Shown piece by piece: positions 1-7,487 of a stretch of 32,511 bases of DNA. The number at the start of each line of letters is the position of its first letter. Position 1 is the stretch's first letter. The notes beneath the pieces were generated by a model, which saw only the letters and a program-made list of their open reading frames with translations, was not told the DNA's origin and made no database searches. Made by a program: the position numbers and the translations under genes. Source of the stretch: CAZVIK01 sp964627045 (lineage in GTDB: Bacteria; Acidobacteriota; Terriglobia; Bryobacterales; Bryobacteraceae); NCBI GenBank assembly GCA_964627045.1, contig CAZVIK010000020.1, forward strand, positions 1 to 32,511, given 5' to 3'.

Positions 1-1
1 G

Positions 2-364
2 GAACTGCTGGCGCGTCTGGAAGCGCTGCTGCGGAGGGCCGCGCAACCGGCGCACGCGGCAAACTCGACGTTTCAATTCGGCGACATCCGCGTGGACTTC
101 CTTCGCACCGAGGTCACCCGCAAGGGAGTCCCCGTTCCGTTTTCCGCCAAAGAACTCCAACTGCTTCGCTACTTTGTCGAGCACCGGGGCGAGACCGTGT
201 CCCGGGAAACGCTGCTAGCCGAGGTGTGGGGCTACGAGGTCACGCCTTCCACGCGGACCGTAGACGTGCACGTCGCCTGGCTCCGGCAGAAGCTGGAAGA
301 CAATCCGAAGAAGCCCAAGCTAATCCTCACCGTACACGGGCTGGGCTACAAGTTCACCGCGTAA
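2..364 (+). CDS. OmpR/PhoB-family response regulator, C-terminal part (5' end outside window)
   Basis: The visible 120 residues are a linker followed by a winged-helix DNA-binding domain of the OmpR/PhoB class. The recognition region reads ETLLAEVWGYE, then the TRTVDVHVAWLRQKLED helix and the closing hairpin VHGLGYKF, all hallmarks of the family. The receiver domain with the phosphorylated Asp lies upstream of the window, so neither partner kinase nor target can be named. The reading frame is open from base 2 and ends at TAA 362-364. It is not the PhoB encoded at 15033-15737, which is a separate gene. The class assignment is firm; the specific function is unknown. Confidence 0.88.
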   Translation, partial: ELLARLEALLRRAAQPAHAANSTFQFGDIRVDFLRTEVTRKGVPVPFSAKELQLLRYFVEHRGETVSRETLLAEVWGYEVTPSTRTVDVHVAWLRQKLEDNPKKPKLILTVHGLGYKFTA

Positions 365-516
365 GACCCACCGCGCAGGTTAAGCGGTCTTCTCTGTAGT
401 TTTACATCCTCTTAACAAGTTCTTTAGTAACAACGATTTACGCGAAGCGTCTCATCAAGTGAACGTCCTGAACGAAAGCGGGACGGGAAAGAATCAGAAA
501 GGCTCGGGAGGGCGAA

Positions 517-948
517 ATGAAGAAGAATTCCATGTTGGCTCTTGCGGCGACGGCGATCTTGGCGGTTGCGGCCTTGCCGCTGGCGGCTCAAACGGTGGTG
601 TTGAAGGCGAACGTTCCTTTCCCCTACAGCATCGGCACGGCTGCGGTTCCGGCCGGCGAATACGAGATCACCAAGGATATGGCGAAGCAGGTGGTGATCC
701 TGCGCGAGGCCTCTGGCGCGCTGGCAGCCGGGTCGTTGGTCACCCGGAGCGGACGCGGGGCGAGCGACATCGCGCGCGACACGCGCCTGGTCTTCAACCA
801 GTACGGCGACCGCTACTTCCTGGCGGAAGTGGTAGACGGCTCGACGGGCACGGCGGTGGTGCTTCCGCAGACGAACGCGGAGCGCGAACTGGCACAGACG
901 GCCAGCGTGCAGCGTACGAGCGTCATGGCGGTCCTGGCGCGCCGATAA
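517..948 (+). CDS. Small secreted protein of unknown function
   Basis: This 143-residue protein starts with a clear Sec signal peptide: MKKN, a hydrophobic Ala/Leu stretch, then LAAQ with probable cleavage near residue 24. The mature part begins TVVLKANVPFPYSIG and looks like a small beta-rich domain; the PFPYSIG...VPAGEYEI pattern is one I associate with short exported proteins of Acidobacteria, from memory only. No catalytic motif or membrane segment is visible after the signal. A good ribosome-binding site (GGGAGG near 505) precedes the ATG. The gene stands alone and is closed by a strong terminator at 986-1027. TTTACA at 401-406 could be a -35 element, but no good -10 follows it. Confidence 0.8.
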   Translation: MKKNSMLALAATAILAVAALPLAAQTVVLKANVPFPYSIGTAAVPAGEYEITKDMAKQVVILREASGALAAGSLVTRSGRGASDIARDTRLVFNQYGDRYFLAEVVDGSTGTAVVLPQTNAERELAQTASVQRTSVMAVLARR

Positions 949-985
949 GATCATCCTCGACTCGACTGCCCTCCACGGCAGCATG

Positions 986-1027
986 CGGCAGGCCGGCGTT
1001 CGCTGACCCCGGCCTGCCGTTTTTTTT
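986..1027 (+). terminator. Rho-independent terminator
   Basis: An 11-bp perfect stem (CGGCAGGCCGG at 986-996 with its complement at 1009-1019) and a 12-nt loop are followed by eight T residues (1020-1027). It sits 38 bases after the stop of the secreted-protein gene and just before the 3' end of the convergent AlkD-like gene. Confidence 0.88.
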
Positions 1028-1032
1028 CGAGG

Positions 1033-1764
1033 TCAAGGTTTGGACTTGCGGAACCGCGCGCGGGCCGCTGCGGTCATCTTTTCGGTGGCGTATTGGAAGA
1101 TGAGGCGGGGCGCGCGGTCTTTCCACTCGGCAAGGAACGCCTCGACCGGTTTCGGCTGGACCTTCCAGGCTTCGCGCAGGAACCAGCCCAACCCCTGGTG
1201 GACCACCCTCTCGGAATCCACCATCATGGGGCGCAGGAACTCCAACAACGGCCGGACGTCTTCGACATTCTTCAACAGCTTCAGCATCGAGACCGGCACG
1301 GCGCGCCGCTGGTACTTCAACGGAGAAGCCCGCCACGGAGCGAGGTCCTTCAAGTCAATCCGGCCGTCGGCGACCATGGGGGCCAAAATCTCGCCGCACA
1401 ACGTGTCGGTATGAGCCCAATTGCCGATGCCGGCTTTGAACCAGCCCTCCAGGCCCGGGAGGGAGGCGGCATCCAGAACGTCCCGGAACTCACATAGGAA
1501 ATGGATGGCCATCGATCCTTCTTCGTACTTAGGGCTCCGGAAAAGGATCCCGCCGAGTTTCAGAAACCCGCGCACGCCCATGCCGCGGTACTTCTCGAGC
1601 CATCGGTCTCGTTCGGTGGTGAACAGGGGATGGTCCTTGTCGAGCAGACCCCAGGAATCGTAGCCCTCTCTGAAGTAGCGGGCATACTTCCCGGCGTTCT
1701 TGGGATCGGCGTGGGCTTGGCAGTAAGCTCGAATCTCGGCCGCCAGGCCTTCCGGCTTGGTCAT
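1033..1764 (-). CDS. AlkD-like DNA alkylation repair enzyme (HEAT-repeat glycosylase)
   Basis: This 243-residue, all-helical protein matches the DNA alkylation repair (AlkD/AlkC) family, which excises alkylated bases by holding the DNA backbone on a stack of HEAT-like repeats. Around residues 114-120 it has GNWAHTD; Trp116 and Asp120 have the W-x3-D spacing of the catalytic Trp/Asp pair of Bacillus AlkD. GLGWFLREAW near 191-200 supplies the third conserved aromatic, Trp194. I chose the ATG at 1764, although the frame stays open to 1818, because AGGAG lies 9 bases upstream. The gene is a monocistron, convergent with the secreted-protein gene. The family is well supported; substrate range is inferred. 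Confidence 0.85.
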   Translation of the reverse strand: MTKPEGLAAEIRAYCQAHADPKNAGKYARYFREGYDSWGLLDKDHPLFTTERDRWLEKYRGMGVRGFLKLGGILFRSPKYEEGSMAIHFLCEFRDVLDAASLPGLEGWFKAGIGNWAHTDTLCGEILAPMVADGRIDLKDLAPWRASPLKYQRRAVPVSMLKLLKNVEDVRPLLEFLRPMMVDSERVVHQGLGWFLREAWKVQPKPVEAFLAEWKDRAPRLIFQYATEKMTAAARARFRKSKP

Positions 1765-1906
1765 GGTTTGGGCTCCTGTGCGCCCTCCATCATCGCATCG
1801 GGGCCGCGCAGGGGACAATCTTCGTCGCCGGATTCAGCTTATTGCTTTATTGTCAATTGCTTACGCTCTACTGTGTTTAGGGGGTTCCCCTGAACGGGGC
1901 AGAGGG

Positions 1907-1912
1907 TATAAT
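1907..1912 (+). promoter_or_regulatory. Probable -10 box for the gene at 1952
   Basis: A perfect TATAAT lies 39 bases before the GTG start. The -35 position (1884-1889) matches poorly and lies in a G/C-rich inverted repeat (GGGGTTCCCC at 1881-1890, and GTTC-CCCT-GAAC at 1884-1895), which might be an activator site. Confidence 0.35.
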
Positions 1913-1951
1913 CGTAGATGCTGTTGATTCGACCGCTGAAAGCCAAGTGCC

Positions 1952-2248
1952 GTGACCCCATTTGACACGATTGAAAGCGCCCAGGACTACATCGACCTGC
2001 TGCTAGAGGCGATCGAAGAGACGCGGCGCGACGTGGGCGCCGACATCAAGATGTCCACCGGGCCGGGAAGCGAACGCCGGGCCGAGGCGCTCCAGTTGGT
2101 GGCGCTGAATCTGAACAAGCTCGACAGCCACATCACCAAGAGCCGCCGCATTCTCAACGACCTTCGGACGCTTCGCCGGCTCCTACTGGAAGAGCGGAAG
2201 CAGTTGGCCGGTGTGGCGGTAGCGACCAAGAAGGCCGGCGCGGCCTGA
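1952..2248 (+). CDS. Conserved hypothetical, helical 98-residue protein
   Basis: I do not recognise a characterised family. The protein is predicted almost entirely helical and highly charged, with heptad-like runs (ESAQDYIDLLLEAIEETRRD and later LNKLDSHITKSRRILNDLRT) that suggest a two-helix coiled coil. It has no signal peptide or membrane segment, so it is probably cytosolic. It starts at GTG 1952; no good ribosome-binding site is seen, but a perfect -10 box lies upstream and a terminator follows. The antisense frames here are less protein-like. I trust that it is a gene but offer no function. Confidence 0.65.
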   Translation: MTPFDTIESAQDYIDLLLEAIEETRRDVGADIKMSTGPGSERRAEALQLVALNLNKLDSHITKSRRILNDLRTLRRLLLEERKQLAGVAVATKKAGAA

Positions 2249-2254
2249 GGCCGG

Positions 2255-2273
2255 GCGCGTCCCGCGCTTTTTT
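2255..2273 (+). terminator. Rho-independent terminator after the 98-residue protein
   Basis: A GCGCG/CGCGC stem with loop TCC (2255-2267) is followed directly by six T residues, starting 7 bases after the stop codon. Confidence 0.6.
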
Positions 2274-2432
2274 CCCTCGCTTCAACAAAGCCGTTTGTCT
2301 TGCCTCGTGTGGGCCGGGCAGGGTGACTCGCGTTCGTTTCGAGCGGTGCGCGCGTCGCTCCGAGGCGGCCATCCGGCTGCGTGAGGAGGTGAGGGTTGTG
2401 CCGGCCGGCGCGGTTTTCTGGCCGTGATCGTG

Positions 2433-2464
2433 TACAATTCTAACCGGGCGATTGGTTTCGCCCG
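2433..2464 (+). promoter_or_regulatory. Possible -10 box and leader hairpin before the gene at 2474
   Basis: TACAAT at 2433-2438 resembles a -10 box. It is followed by a 7-bp stem (CGGGCGA at 2445-2451 with TCGCCCG at 2458-2464, loop TTGGTT) that ends 9 bases before the ATG, so the hairpin would sit in the leader where the ribosome-binding site should be. No good -35 is visible. Confidence 0.28.
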
Positions 2465-2473
2465 CTCTTTGCC

Positions 2474-2776
2474 ATGCCTGCATCCGCTTACCTTCCCCTG
2501 AGGATTCTCGTCGCGGCGCTGTGTGTTTTCTTTTCGTTCTACCTGGGACGCGCCTTGGGCGCGCGGGCGCGCGGACATGTGTCCAACGCGCAGGTGATGC
2601 GATGGGCGTTGCGCGTGGCGGTGACCGGGCTGGCGGCGGCCTGGAGCGGTCCGGATCGTCTAACCTTCGTGGCGTTGGGGTTGGTGCTGGCAGCGGGTGG
2701 GCTGGGGTTCTACTTGCTCTGGCGGCCGCAGCCGCCGCCGGAGGACTTAACCCGGCGGATGTTCCCGGACGAGTAG
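2474..2776 (+). CDS. Small inner-membrane protein of unknown function
   Basis: This 100-residue protein is predicted to have three membrane helices, at about residues 7-24 (LRILVAALCVFFSFYLG), 43-58 and 63-82 (VALGLVLAAGGLGFYLLW). A cytosolic-looking tail, RPQPPPEDLTRRMFPDE, follows. No family is recognised. It converges with ctaA, the two stops being 15 bases apart. No strong ribosome-binding site is seen, though the hydropathy pattern and ending are convincing for a real gene. Confidence 0.65.
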   Translation: MPASAYLPLRILVAALCVFFSFYLGRALGARARGHVSNAQVMRWALRVAVTGLAAAWSGPDRLTFVALGLVLAAGGLGFYLLWRPQPPPEDLTRRMFPDE

Positions 2777-2791
2777 AAACGCCCCGGCCGA

Positions 2792-3779
2792 TCAGACCTC
2801 GCGGGCGATCTGGTCCTTCAGCGTCAGGCGGTCGGAAAAGGTAAGCGCCACCAGCACGACCAGCGCGAGCCACAACAGATCAGCCAGGAACAGGTGTAGG
2901 ATCTGCATCCAGACGGGCGCCTTCAAAGCGATATTCAGAGCCCCGGCGATCCACTGGGCAAATATTAGCCCCATTACGGCAAAAACGTGGGTGCGCACCT
3001 GCGGAGTGGATTTGAACTACAACGCGCGGAGTGCGGCCAACAATTGAACCCCCCCCCCGGATAGGCCCCCCGCCGAATAAACCCCCCCAACAGGAAACAA
3101 ACCGAGGCNNNNNNNNNNGATGAAGCACGCGCAACTGGATCAGACCGCTGGCTACGCGTCCGAAGGAGGGATGATCTTCGGCCGCCGTGATGCTGGTCGA
3201 AAGCAGAAGCGTATCGCCGAAGGCCGCCAGCGCCCCGGTGAGGCACAGCAGCATCGCGACTGGAAGCGCGGCCAGGACGATCTTCGGCTTACCTGTGAGG
3301 GTCAAGGGAGAGGGCGTTTCGATGGCGAACAGGCCGGTCAACGCGATCACGCCGAGCAGGATCAGGGTGTTGGCCAAGTGCGCGGCCAGGTAGAACGCCC
3401 GGCCGGCCGAGGCATTGTCCGCGACAAAGCCAAAGAGAACCAGGCCCGCGCCCAAAAGCGCTTCCAGCGCCAGGAAGATCCCCGCCAAGGTGGCGTAACG
3501 GCGCACTCGATGCCCGCGCGGAAACAGCCGGAACGCCCGAATAATCAGCCAACCGACCAGCAGGATCGACAGGGCGCTCATGATCCGGTGGGTGAACTCA
3601 ATGATGGTGGCGGCGGCCGGATCCCGCGGAACGACATCCCCGTTGCATAGCGGCCAGTGCCCGCCGCACCCGGCGCCGCTCCCGGTGGCGCGTACGAAGG
3701 CCCCCCATAGAACCACCAGGATCGTGTAGCCGAGCACAATCGCATTGAACCTTCGGAATGAACGGAGCCGGTCAGCCAT
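2792..3779 (-). CDS. ctaA: Heme A synthase (CtaA/COX15), interrupted by an assembly gap
   Basis: Heme A synthase oxidises the methyl group of heme O to the formyl group of heme A for cytochrome c oxidase, in the inner membrane. The N-terminal part shows GAFVRATGSGAGCGGHWPLC (Cys38 and Cys45, the extracytoplasmic pair) and IIEFTHRIMS (Glu61, His64, catalytic and heme-binding). Later AAHLANTLILL holds another heme-ligand His. The gap at 3109-3118 falls right after RVLH. On the far side, 3020-3108 has runs of ten and seven C and is frame-scrambled, and there is an in-frame TAG at 3017-3019 just before STPQVRTHVFAVMGLI, the final membrane segments. The gene is probably intact in the cell and damaged only in this assembly. 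The ATG at 3779 gives the family's usual N-terminus. Confidence 0.85.
3109..3118. other. Assembly gap (10 N)
   Basis: Ten N characters lie inside ctaA. The 90 bases on the left flank hold long C runs and no consistent reading frame, which suggests a poor contig end; the true gap length is unknown. Confidence 0.99.
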
Positions 3780-3780
3780 G

Positions 3781-3799
3781 TATGGGGGCCTATCCCATA
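3781..3799 (-). promoter_or_regulatory. Inverted repeat touching the ctaA start codon
   Basis: TATGGG (3781-3786) and CCCATA (3794-3799) form a 6-bp stem with a 7-nt loop that ends one base before the ctaA ATG. In the mRNA it would cover the region where a ribosome binds, so it might limit translation; it could also be an operator. Function is inferred. Confidence 0.3.
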
Positions 3800-3814
3800 T
3801 AGAATAACCGAGAA

Positions 3815-3832
3815 CCGCTGTAAGTCCAGCGG
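3815..3832 (-). terminator. Possible terminator hairpin after metH
   Basis: The 6-bp stem CCGCTG/CAGCGG with a 6-nt loop lies 21 bases beyond the metH stop. On the minus strand it is followed by TTCTCGGTTATT, only a weak U tract. Confidence 0.3.
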
Positions 3833-3853
3833 CGGCCGGGTGGCGGCGCCCCG

Positions 3854-6800
3854 CTATTCGGCGGCCGTGAAATAGACGCAATCGGGGTGGTGGAACACCA
3901 AGGCGCTTACGCTCGCCTCGGGATCCATCATGAAGCCGTCGGTCAGCGACACGCCGATCTGCTCGGGACGCAACAACTCCCAGATCCCGCGCTGGTCGTC
4001 GAGGTTGGGACACGCGGCGTAGCCGAAGCTGTAGCGCTTGCCGCGATAGCGTGAGGTGAAACGGTCGTGCATCGGCATGGACGGCGGGTCGGGGAACCCC
4101 CAGTCCTCACGGATGCGGCGGTGCAACCACTCCGCCGCGCCCTCCGCGGTTTCCAGCGCGAGCGACTGCACCGCATGACTGCGGAAGAACTCGCCCGACG
4201 CTTTGGCTTGTTCGGCTTGCGCGCGGATTCCCTCGCCGGAAGTCACCACGAACAGGGCGATGTGATCGCGGCGGCCGCCGATGGCATCGAGGACATAGTC
4301 GGCCAGGGACAAACCATCGGGCTTTGCCTGGCGGCCGAACTGGAAAACCCACAGTGGCGTAGTGCTGCCGGGTTCGCAAAGCCGGATGGAATTGCCGTCC
4401 CGCTCCGCTTCGAAGAATTGCCAAACCGCGCGCACCTTCATGAAGGAGGCGGCCCAATGCTTGACCTCTTCCACTTGATGGAACAACTCCAATGCCTTCG
4501 GATCGCGCGCGGCGAGAGACTTCTCGAAGTTACCCCGAAAGCCCAGGTGTTTCCCGTAGAGCATCTGCGGGTTGATGTAACTCCAGACTTCGGCCAGATT
4601 CGGAACGTCCCGGACCCTCCGGTCGAGATAGGGCGCGGACGGGATCGGCAAGTCCGTGCGCACGCGTGAGGAGCGCACGGCCGGGCAGGCCGGTATGGCG
4701 GGCGCGGCGGCGGCGGATTCCTCGATAACAGCGGAAGGCCGATGAGACTGGAGCACGGCGTCCCGCGACCCGGGGTCGCTGAGGGCGTTGATCAGGCTCA
4801 GCCCCGACATGGCGTCCCTGGCGTAGCAGACCGTTTCCTGGTAGGACGGCGCGATCTTAAGCCGCGTGAACTTGTCGGACAGGGCGGCGCCGCCCACCAG
4901 GAGCGGCACGCGGATGCCGGCGTCCTTCAAGTCGCCGGCGGTTGCTACCATTTGTTGGGCGCTCTTCACGAGCAAGCCCGAAAGGCCGATGGCGTCAGCC
5001 TTCTCCTTCTGGAAGGCCTGAATGATCGTCTCCGAGGCGACCTTGATCCCGAGGTTCACGACCCGGTACCCATTGTTGGAAAAGATGATGTCGACGAGGT
5101 TTTTTCCGATGTCGTGGACGTCGCCCTTGACGGTGGCCAGGATCACGGTGCCGCGTTGCGCCGAGTCCTTCTTCTCCATGAACGGCTCCAGATGCGCGAC
5201 GGCCGCCTTCATGGCCTCGGCCGATTGAAGCACTTCGGCCACAATGAGCTCGTTGTTGTTGAAGAGGCGTCCGACCTCGTTCATCCCCGCCATCAGCGGC
5301 CCGTTGATGATCTCCAACGGTGTCGCGCCTTCGGCGCGCTTCCGGTCAAGATCCTCGAACAGCCCGTCGCGGCTGCCCTCAACGATGTAGTTGGCCAGAC
5401 GCCGGTCCAGCGGCAGGCTCTCGCGGGGCGTCTTGGCCCGCCCGGCCTGGCGGAAGTGGTCGCTGATGGCCGCGATGTTGAACTGATTGATGGCGACCCG
5501 TTGTTCGCGCGTCTGCTCGCGCCAGTCGGCCGGCGCCAGGCGCAACTCCTCCGGGCATTCGGCCGGAGGCAAGTTGAATAGGACGTTTTCGGCGAGGCGG
5601 CGATCCGCTTCCGGCAACGAGGCGAATCGCTCGATCTTTTCTGCGTTGACGATGGCGAAGTCCAGGCCGGCTTTGGTGGCGTGATAGAGAAAGACGGAGT
5701 TCACGGCCTCCCTGGCGGCGGCCGGGAGCCCGAAGGACACGTTCGATACGCCCAGCAGTGTGCGCGCATAAGGCAACCGCTCCTTGATGAGCCGTACCGC
5801 CTCGACGGTCTCCACGGCGCCGCCGATGTAGTTCTCGTCGCCGGTGGCGCAGGGGAAAACCAGGGCGTCGAGCAGGATGTCCTCGGGTGGAATGCCATAC
5901 TTCGCGGTCAGCAGCCTGTAAGAGCGCTCCGCGATGGCCAGCTTGCGTTCCCGCGTGAAGGCCTGCGCCTGCACGGGGTCTTCGTCAATCGCGCCCACGA
6001 CCAGCGCGGCGCCGTAGGCGCGGGCAAGCGGGCACACGCGCGCGAATTTTACCTCCCCATCCTCGAGATTGACCGAGTTGATGATGCTCTTGCCCTGGCA
6101 GTAGGTCAGGGCCAGTTCTACGGCGGCGGCGTCGGTCGAGTCGATCATGACCGGCGCCTTGATCTTGCGGATCAGGCGCTCATAAAAGGGCGGGATGTCC
6201 GCGGTCTCTTCGCGCTCGCTGGATTGCAGGCAGACGTCGACGATGTGCGCGCCGTTGCGAACCTGCCGGCGGGCCACCTCGCTCGCCTCCTCCCACTTTT
6301 CGGCGGCGATCATCTGTTTGAACAGGCGGGATCCGATCACGTTGGTACGCTCGCCGACGATGAGGGGACGCGTGCTCTGATCCGCCTCGACCACATCGAT
6401 CCCCGAGATCAGGGTGCGGCGGCTGCGTTCGGGAACGCGCCGGGGCGCGTAGCCCTCGACCATCTGTGCCAGCGCACGGATATGAGCCGGCGTCGTCCCG
6501 CAGCAACCACCCACGAGGTTCAGCCAGCCGTTTCGCGCGAAGCGCTCCAACTGCGCCGCCAGGCTCTCGGGGGTCTCCTCGTAGCGTCCTTCTTCATTGG
6601 GAAGACCGGCGTTCGGATAGCAGGAGACGCGCGTCCAGGCGGTTTCGTGCAGCGTGCGGATGTGGTCCGTCATGAACTCGGGACCGGTGGCGCAGTTCAA
6701 CCCGATGGCCAAGGGTTCAGCGTGAGCCACCGATACCCACAAGGCGTCGGCGCCCTGGCCGGCGAGCATGGTGCCGGTTGGTTCGATGGTGCCCGAGACG

Positions 6801-7390
6801 ACGACCGGAATCCGGATGCCGAGTTCGTCCTCGACGGCACGGATGCCCAAAAGCGCCGCCTTCACGTTGCGAGTGTCCTGGCAGGTTTCCACCAGCAGGA
6901 GATCCGCGCCGCCTTCCATCAACGCGGCGGCCTGTTCACGATAGGCGCGGCGCAGGCGGTCGAAGGTAACGCCTCCGGTGACGGAAATTGCCTTCGTCGT
7001 GGGGCCCATTGAGCCGGCGACAAAGCGCGGCCGGCCGGGACGCGTGAAATCCTCGGCGGCCTGGCGCGCGATGCCGGCGGCCTCGCGGTTCAACCCGGCG
7101 GCGCTTCCGGCCAGGCCGTATTCCTCCAGCACGATTTCCGTGCCGCCGAAGGTGTTGGTCTCGACGATGTCCGCGCCGGCCTCGAGATAGGCGCGGTGGA
7201 TCCGGGCGACGACGTCGGGCCGCGTCCGGGTCAGATTCTCATTGCAGCCCTCGAGCGCGGCGCCTCCAAAATCGGCCGCCGAAAGACGCGCCTCCTGGAG
7301 CATGGTCCCCATGGCCCCGTCGAGCACGAGAATCCGCTCATTCAGCGCTTCTTCGAGCGCCTGCCGCCTGAGTGTTCCGGCATCCGTCAC
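3854..7390 (-). CDS. metH: Cobalamin-dependent methionine synthase
   Basis: MetH moves a methyl group from methyltetrahydrofolate via cobalamin to homocysteine, making methionine in the cytosol. At 1178 residues it is close to E. coli MetH (1227) and has all modules: the homocysteine domain with zinc Cys motifs GLNCATG and GGCCGTTPAH (about residues 1-320), the folate domain with GERTNVIGSRLFK (about 345-640), the cobalamin cap and Rossmann domain with GDVHDIGKN (His near 758, the lower axial ligand) and GLSGLLVKS, and the AdoMet reactivation domain with YSFGYAACPNL near the C-terminus. It starts at GTG 7390 behind AAGGGGA and ends with TAG. It may be co-transcribed with ctaA (74 bases between). 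No cobalamin riboswitch is visible upstream. Confidence 0.98.
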   Translation of the reverse strand: MTDAGTLRRQALEEALNERILVLDGAMGTMLQEARLSAADFGGAALEGCNENLTRTRPDVVARIHRAYLEAGADIVETNTFGGTEIVLEEYGLAGSAAGLNREAAGIARQAAEDFTRPGRPRFVAGSMGPTTKAISVTGGVTFDRLRRAYREQAAALMEGGADLLLVETCQDTRNVKAALLGIRAVEDELGIRIPVVVSGTIEPTGTMLAGQGADALWVSVAHAEPLAIGLNCATGPEFMTDHIRTLHETAWTRVSCYPNAGLPNEEGRYEETPESLAAQLERFARNGWLNLVGGCCGTTPAHIRALAQMVEGYAPRRVPERSRRTLISGIDVVEADQSTRPLIVGERTNVIGSRLFKQMIAAEKWEEASEVARRQVRNGAHIVDVCLQSSEREETADIPPFYERLIRKIKAPVMIDSTDAAAVELALTYCQGKSIINSVNLEDGEVKFARVCPLARAYGAALVVGAIDEDPVQAQAFTRERKLAIAERSYRLLTAKYGIPPEDILLDALVFPCATGDENYIGGAVETVEAVRLIKERLPYARTLLGVSNVSFGLPAAAREAVNSVFLYHATKAGLDFAIVNAEKIERFASLPEADRRLAENVLFNLPPAECPEELRLAPADWREQTREQRVAINQFNIAAISDHFRQAGRAKTPRESLPLDRRLANYIVEGSRDGLFEDLDRKRAEGATPLEIINGPLMAGMNEVGRLFNNNELIVAEVLQSAEAMKAAVAHLEPFMEKKDSAQRGTVILATVKGDVHDIGKNLVDIIFSNNGYRVVNLGIKVASETIIQAFQKEKADAIGLSGLLVKSAQQMVATAGDLKDAGIRVPLLVGGAALSDKFTRLKIAPSYQETVCYARDAMSGLSLINALSDPGSRDAVLQSHRPSAVIEESAAAAPAIPACPAVRSSRVRTDLPIPSAPYLDRRVRDVPNLAEVWSYINPQMLYGKHLGFRGNFEKSLAARDPKALELFHQVEEVKHWAASFMKVRAVWQFFEAERDGNSIRLCEPGSTTPLWVFQFGRQAKPDGLSLADYVLDAIGGRRDHIALFVVTSGEGIRAQAEQAKASGEFFRSHAVQSLALETAEGAAEWLHRRIREDWGFPDPPSMPMHDRFTSRYRGKRYSFGYAACPNLDDQRGIWELLRPEQIGVSLTDGFMMDPEASVSALVFHHPDCVYFTAAE

Positions 7391-7416
7391 GTCAACATCC
7401 CCTTAATACCAGTGTA

Positions 7417-7438
7417 GGGGCTCACCGAGGCAAGCCCC
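7417..7438 (-). other. Hairpin between porin and metH
   Basis: GGGGCT (7417-7422) pairs with AGCCCC (7433-7438), with a 10-nt loop. A shorter stem, CGCCC-ATC-GGGCG, lies at 7453-7465. They follow the porin stop on the minus strand but lack a T run, so they may be a weak terminator or part of the metH leader. Confidence 0.3.
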
Positions 7439-7487
7439 AACCGGGAGAGCCGGCGCCCATCGGGCGAGTGGAGTTCGGCGCAGCGCG

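Noticed and set aside
2282..2873. Minus-strand Arg/Pro-rich frames around the small membrane protein
   Set aside because: Low-complexity translation, typical of GC-rich non-coding frames; the plus-strand membrane protein is more plausible.
3120..7012. Long plus-strand frames opposite ctaA and metH
   Set aside because: They are antisense shadows of well-identified genes and show no domain or ribosome-binding site.
7391..7487. Possible cobalamin riboswitch before metH
   Set aside because: Only about 97 bases are available and no B12-box-like sequence is present; the hairpins seen are short and simple.
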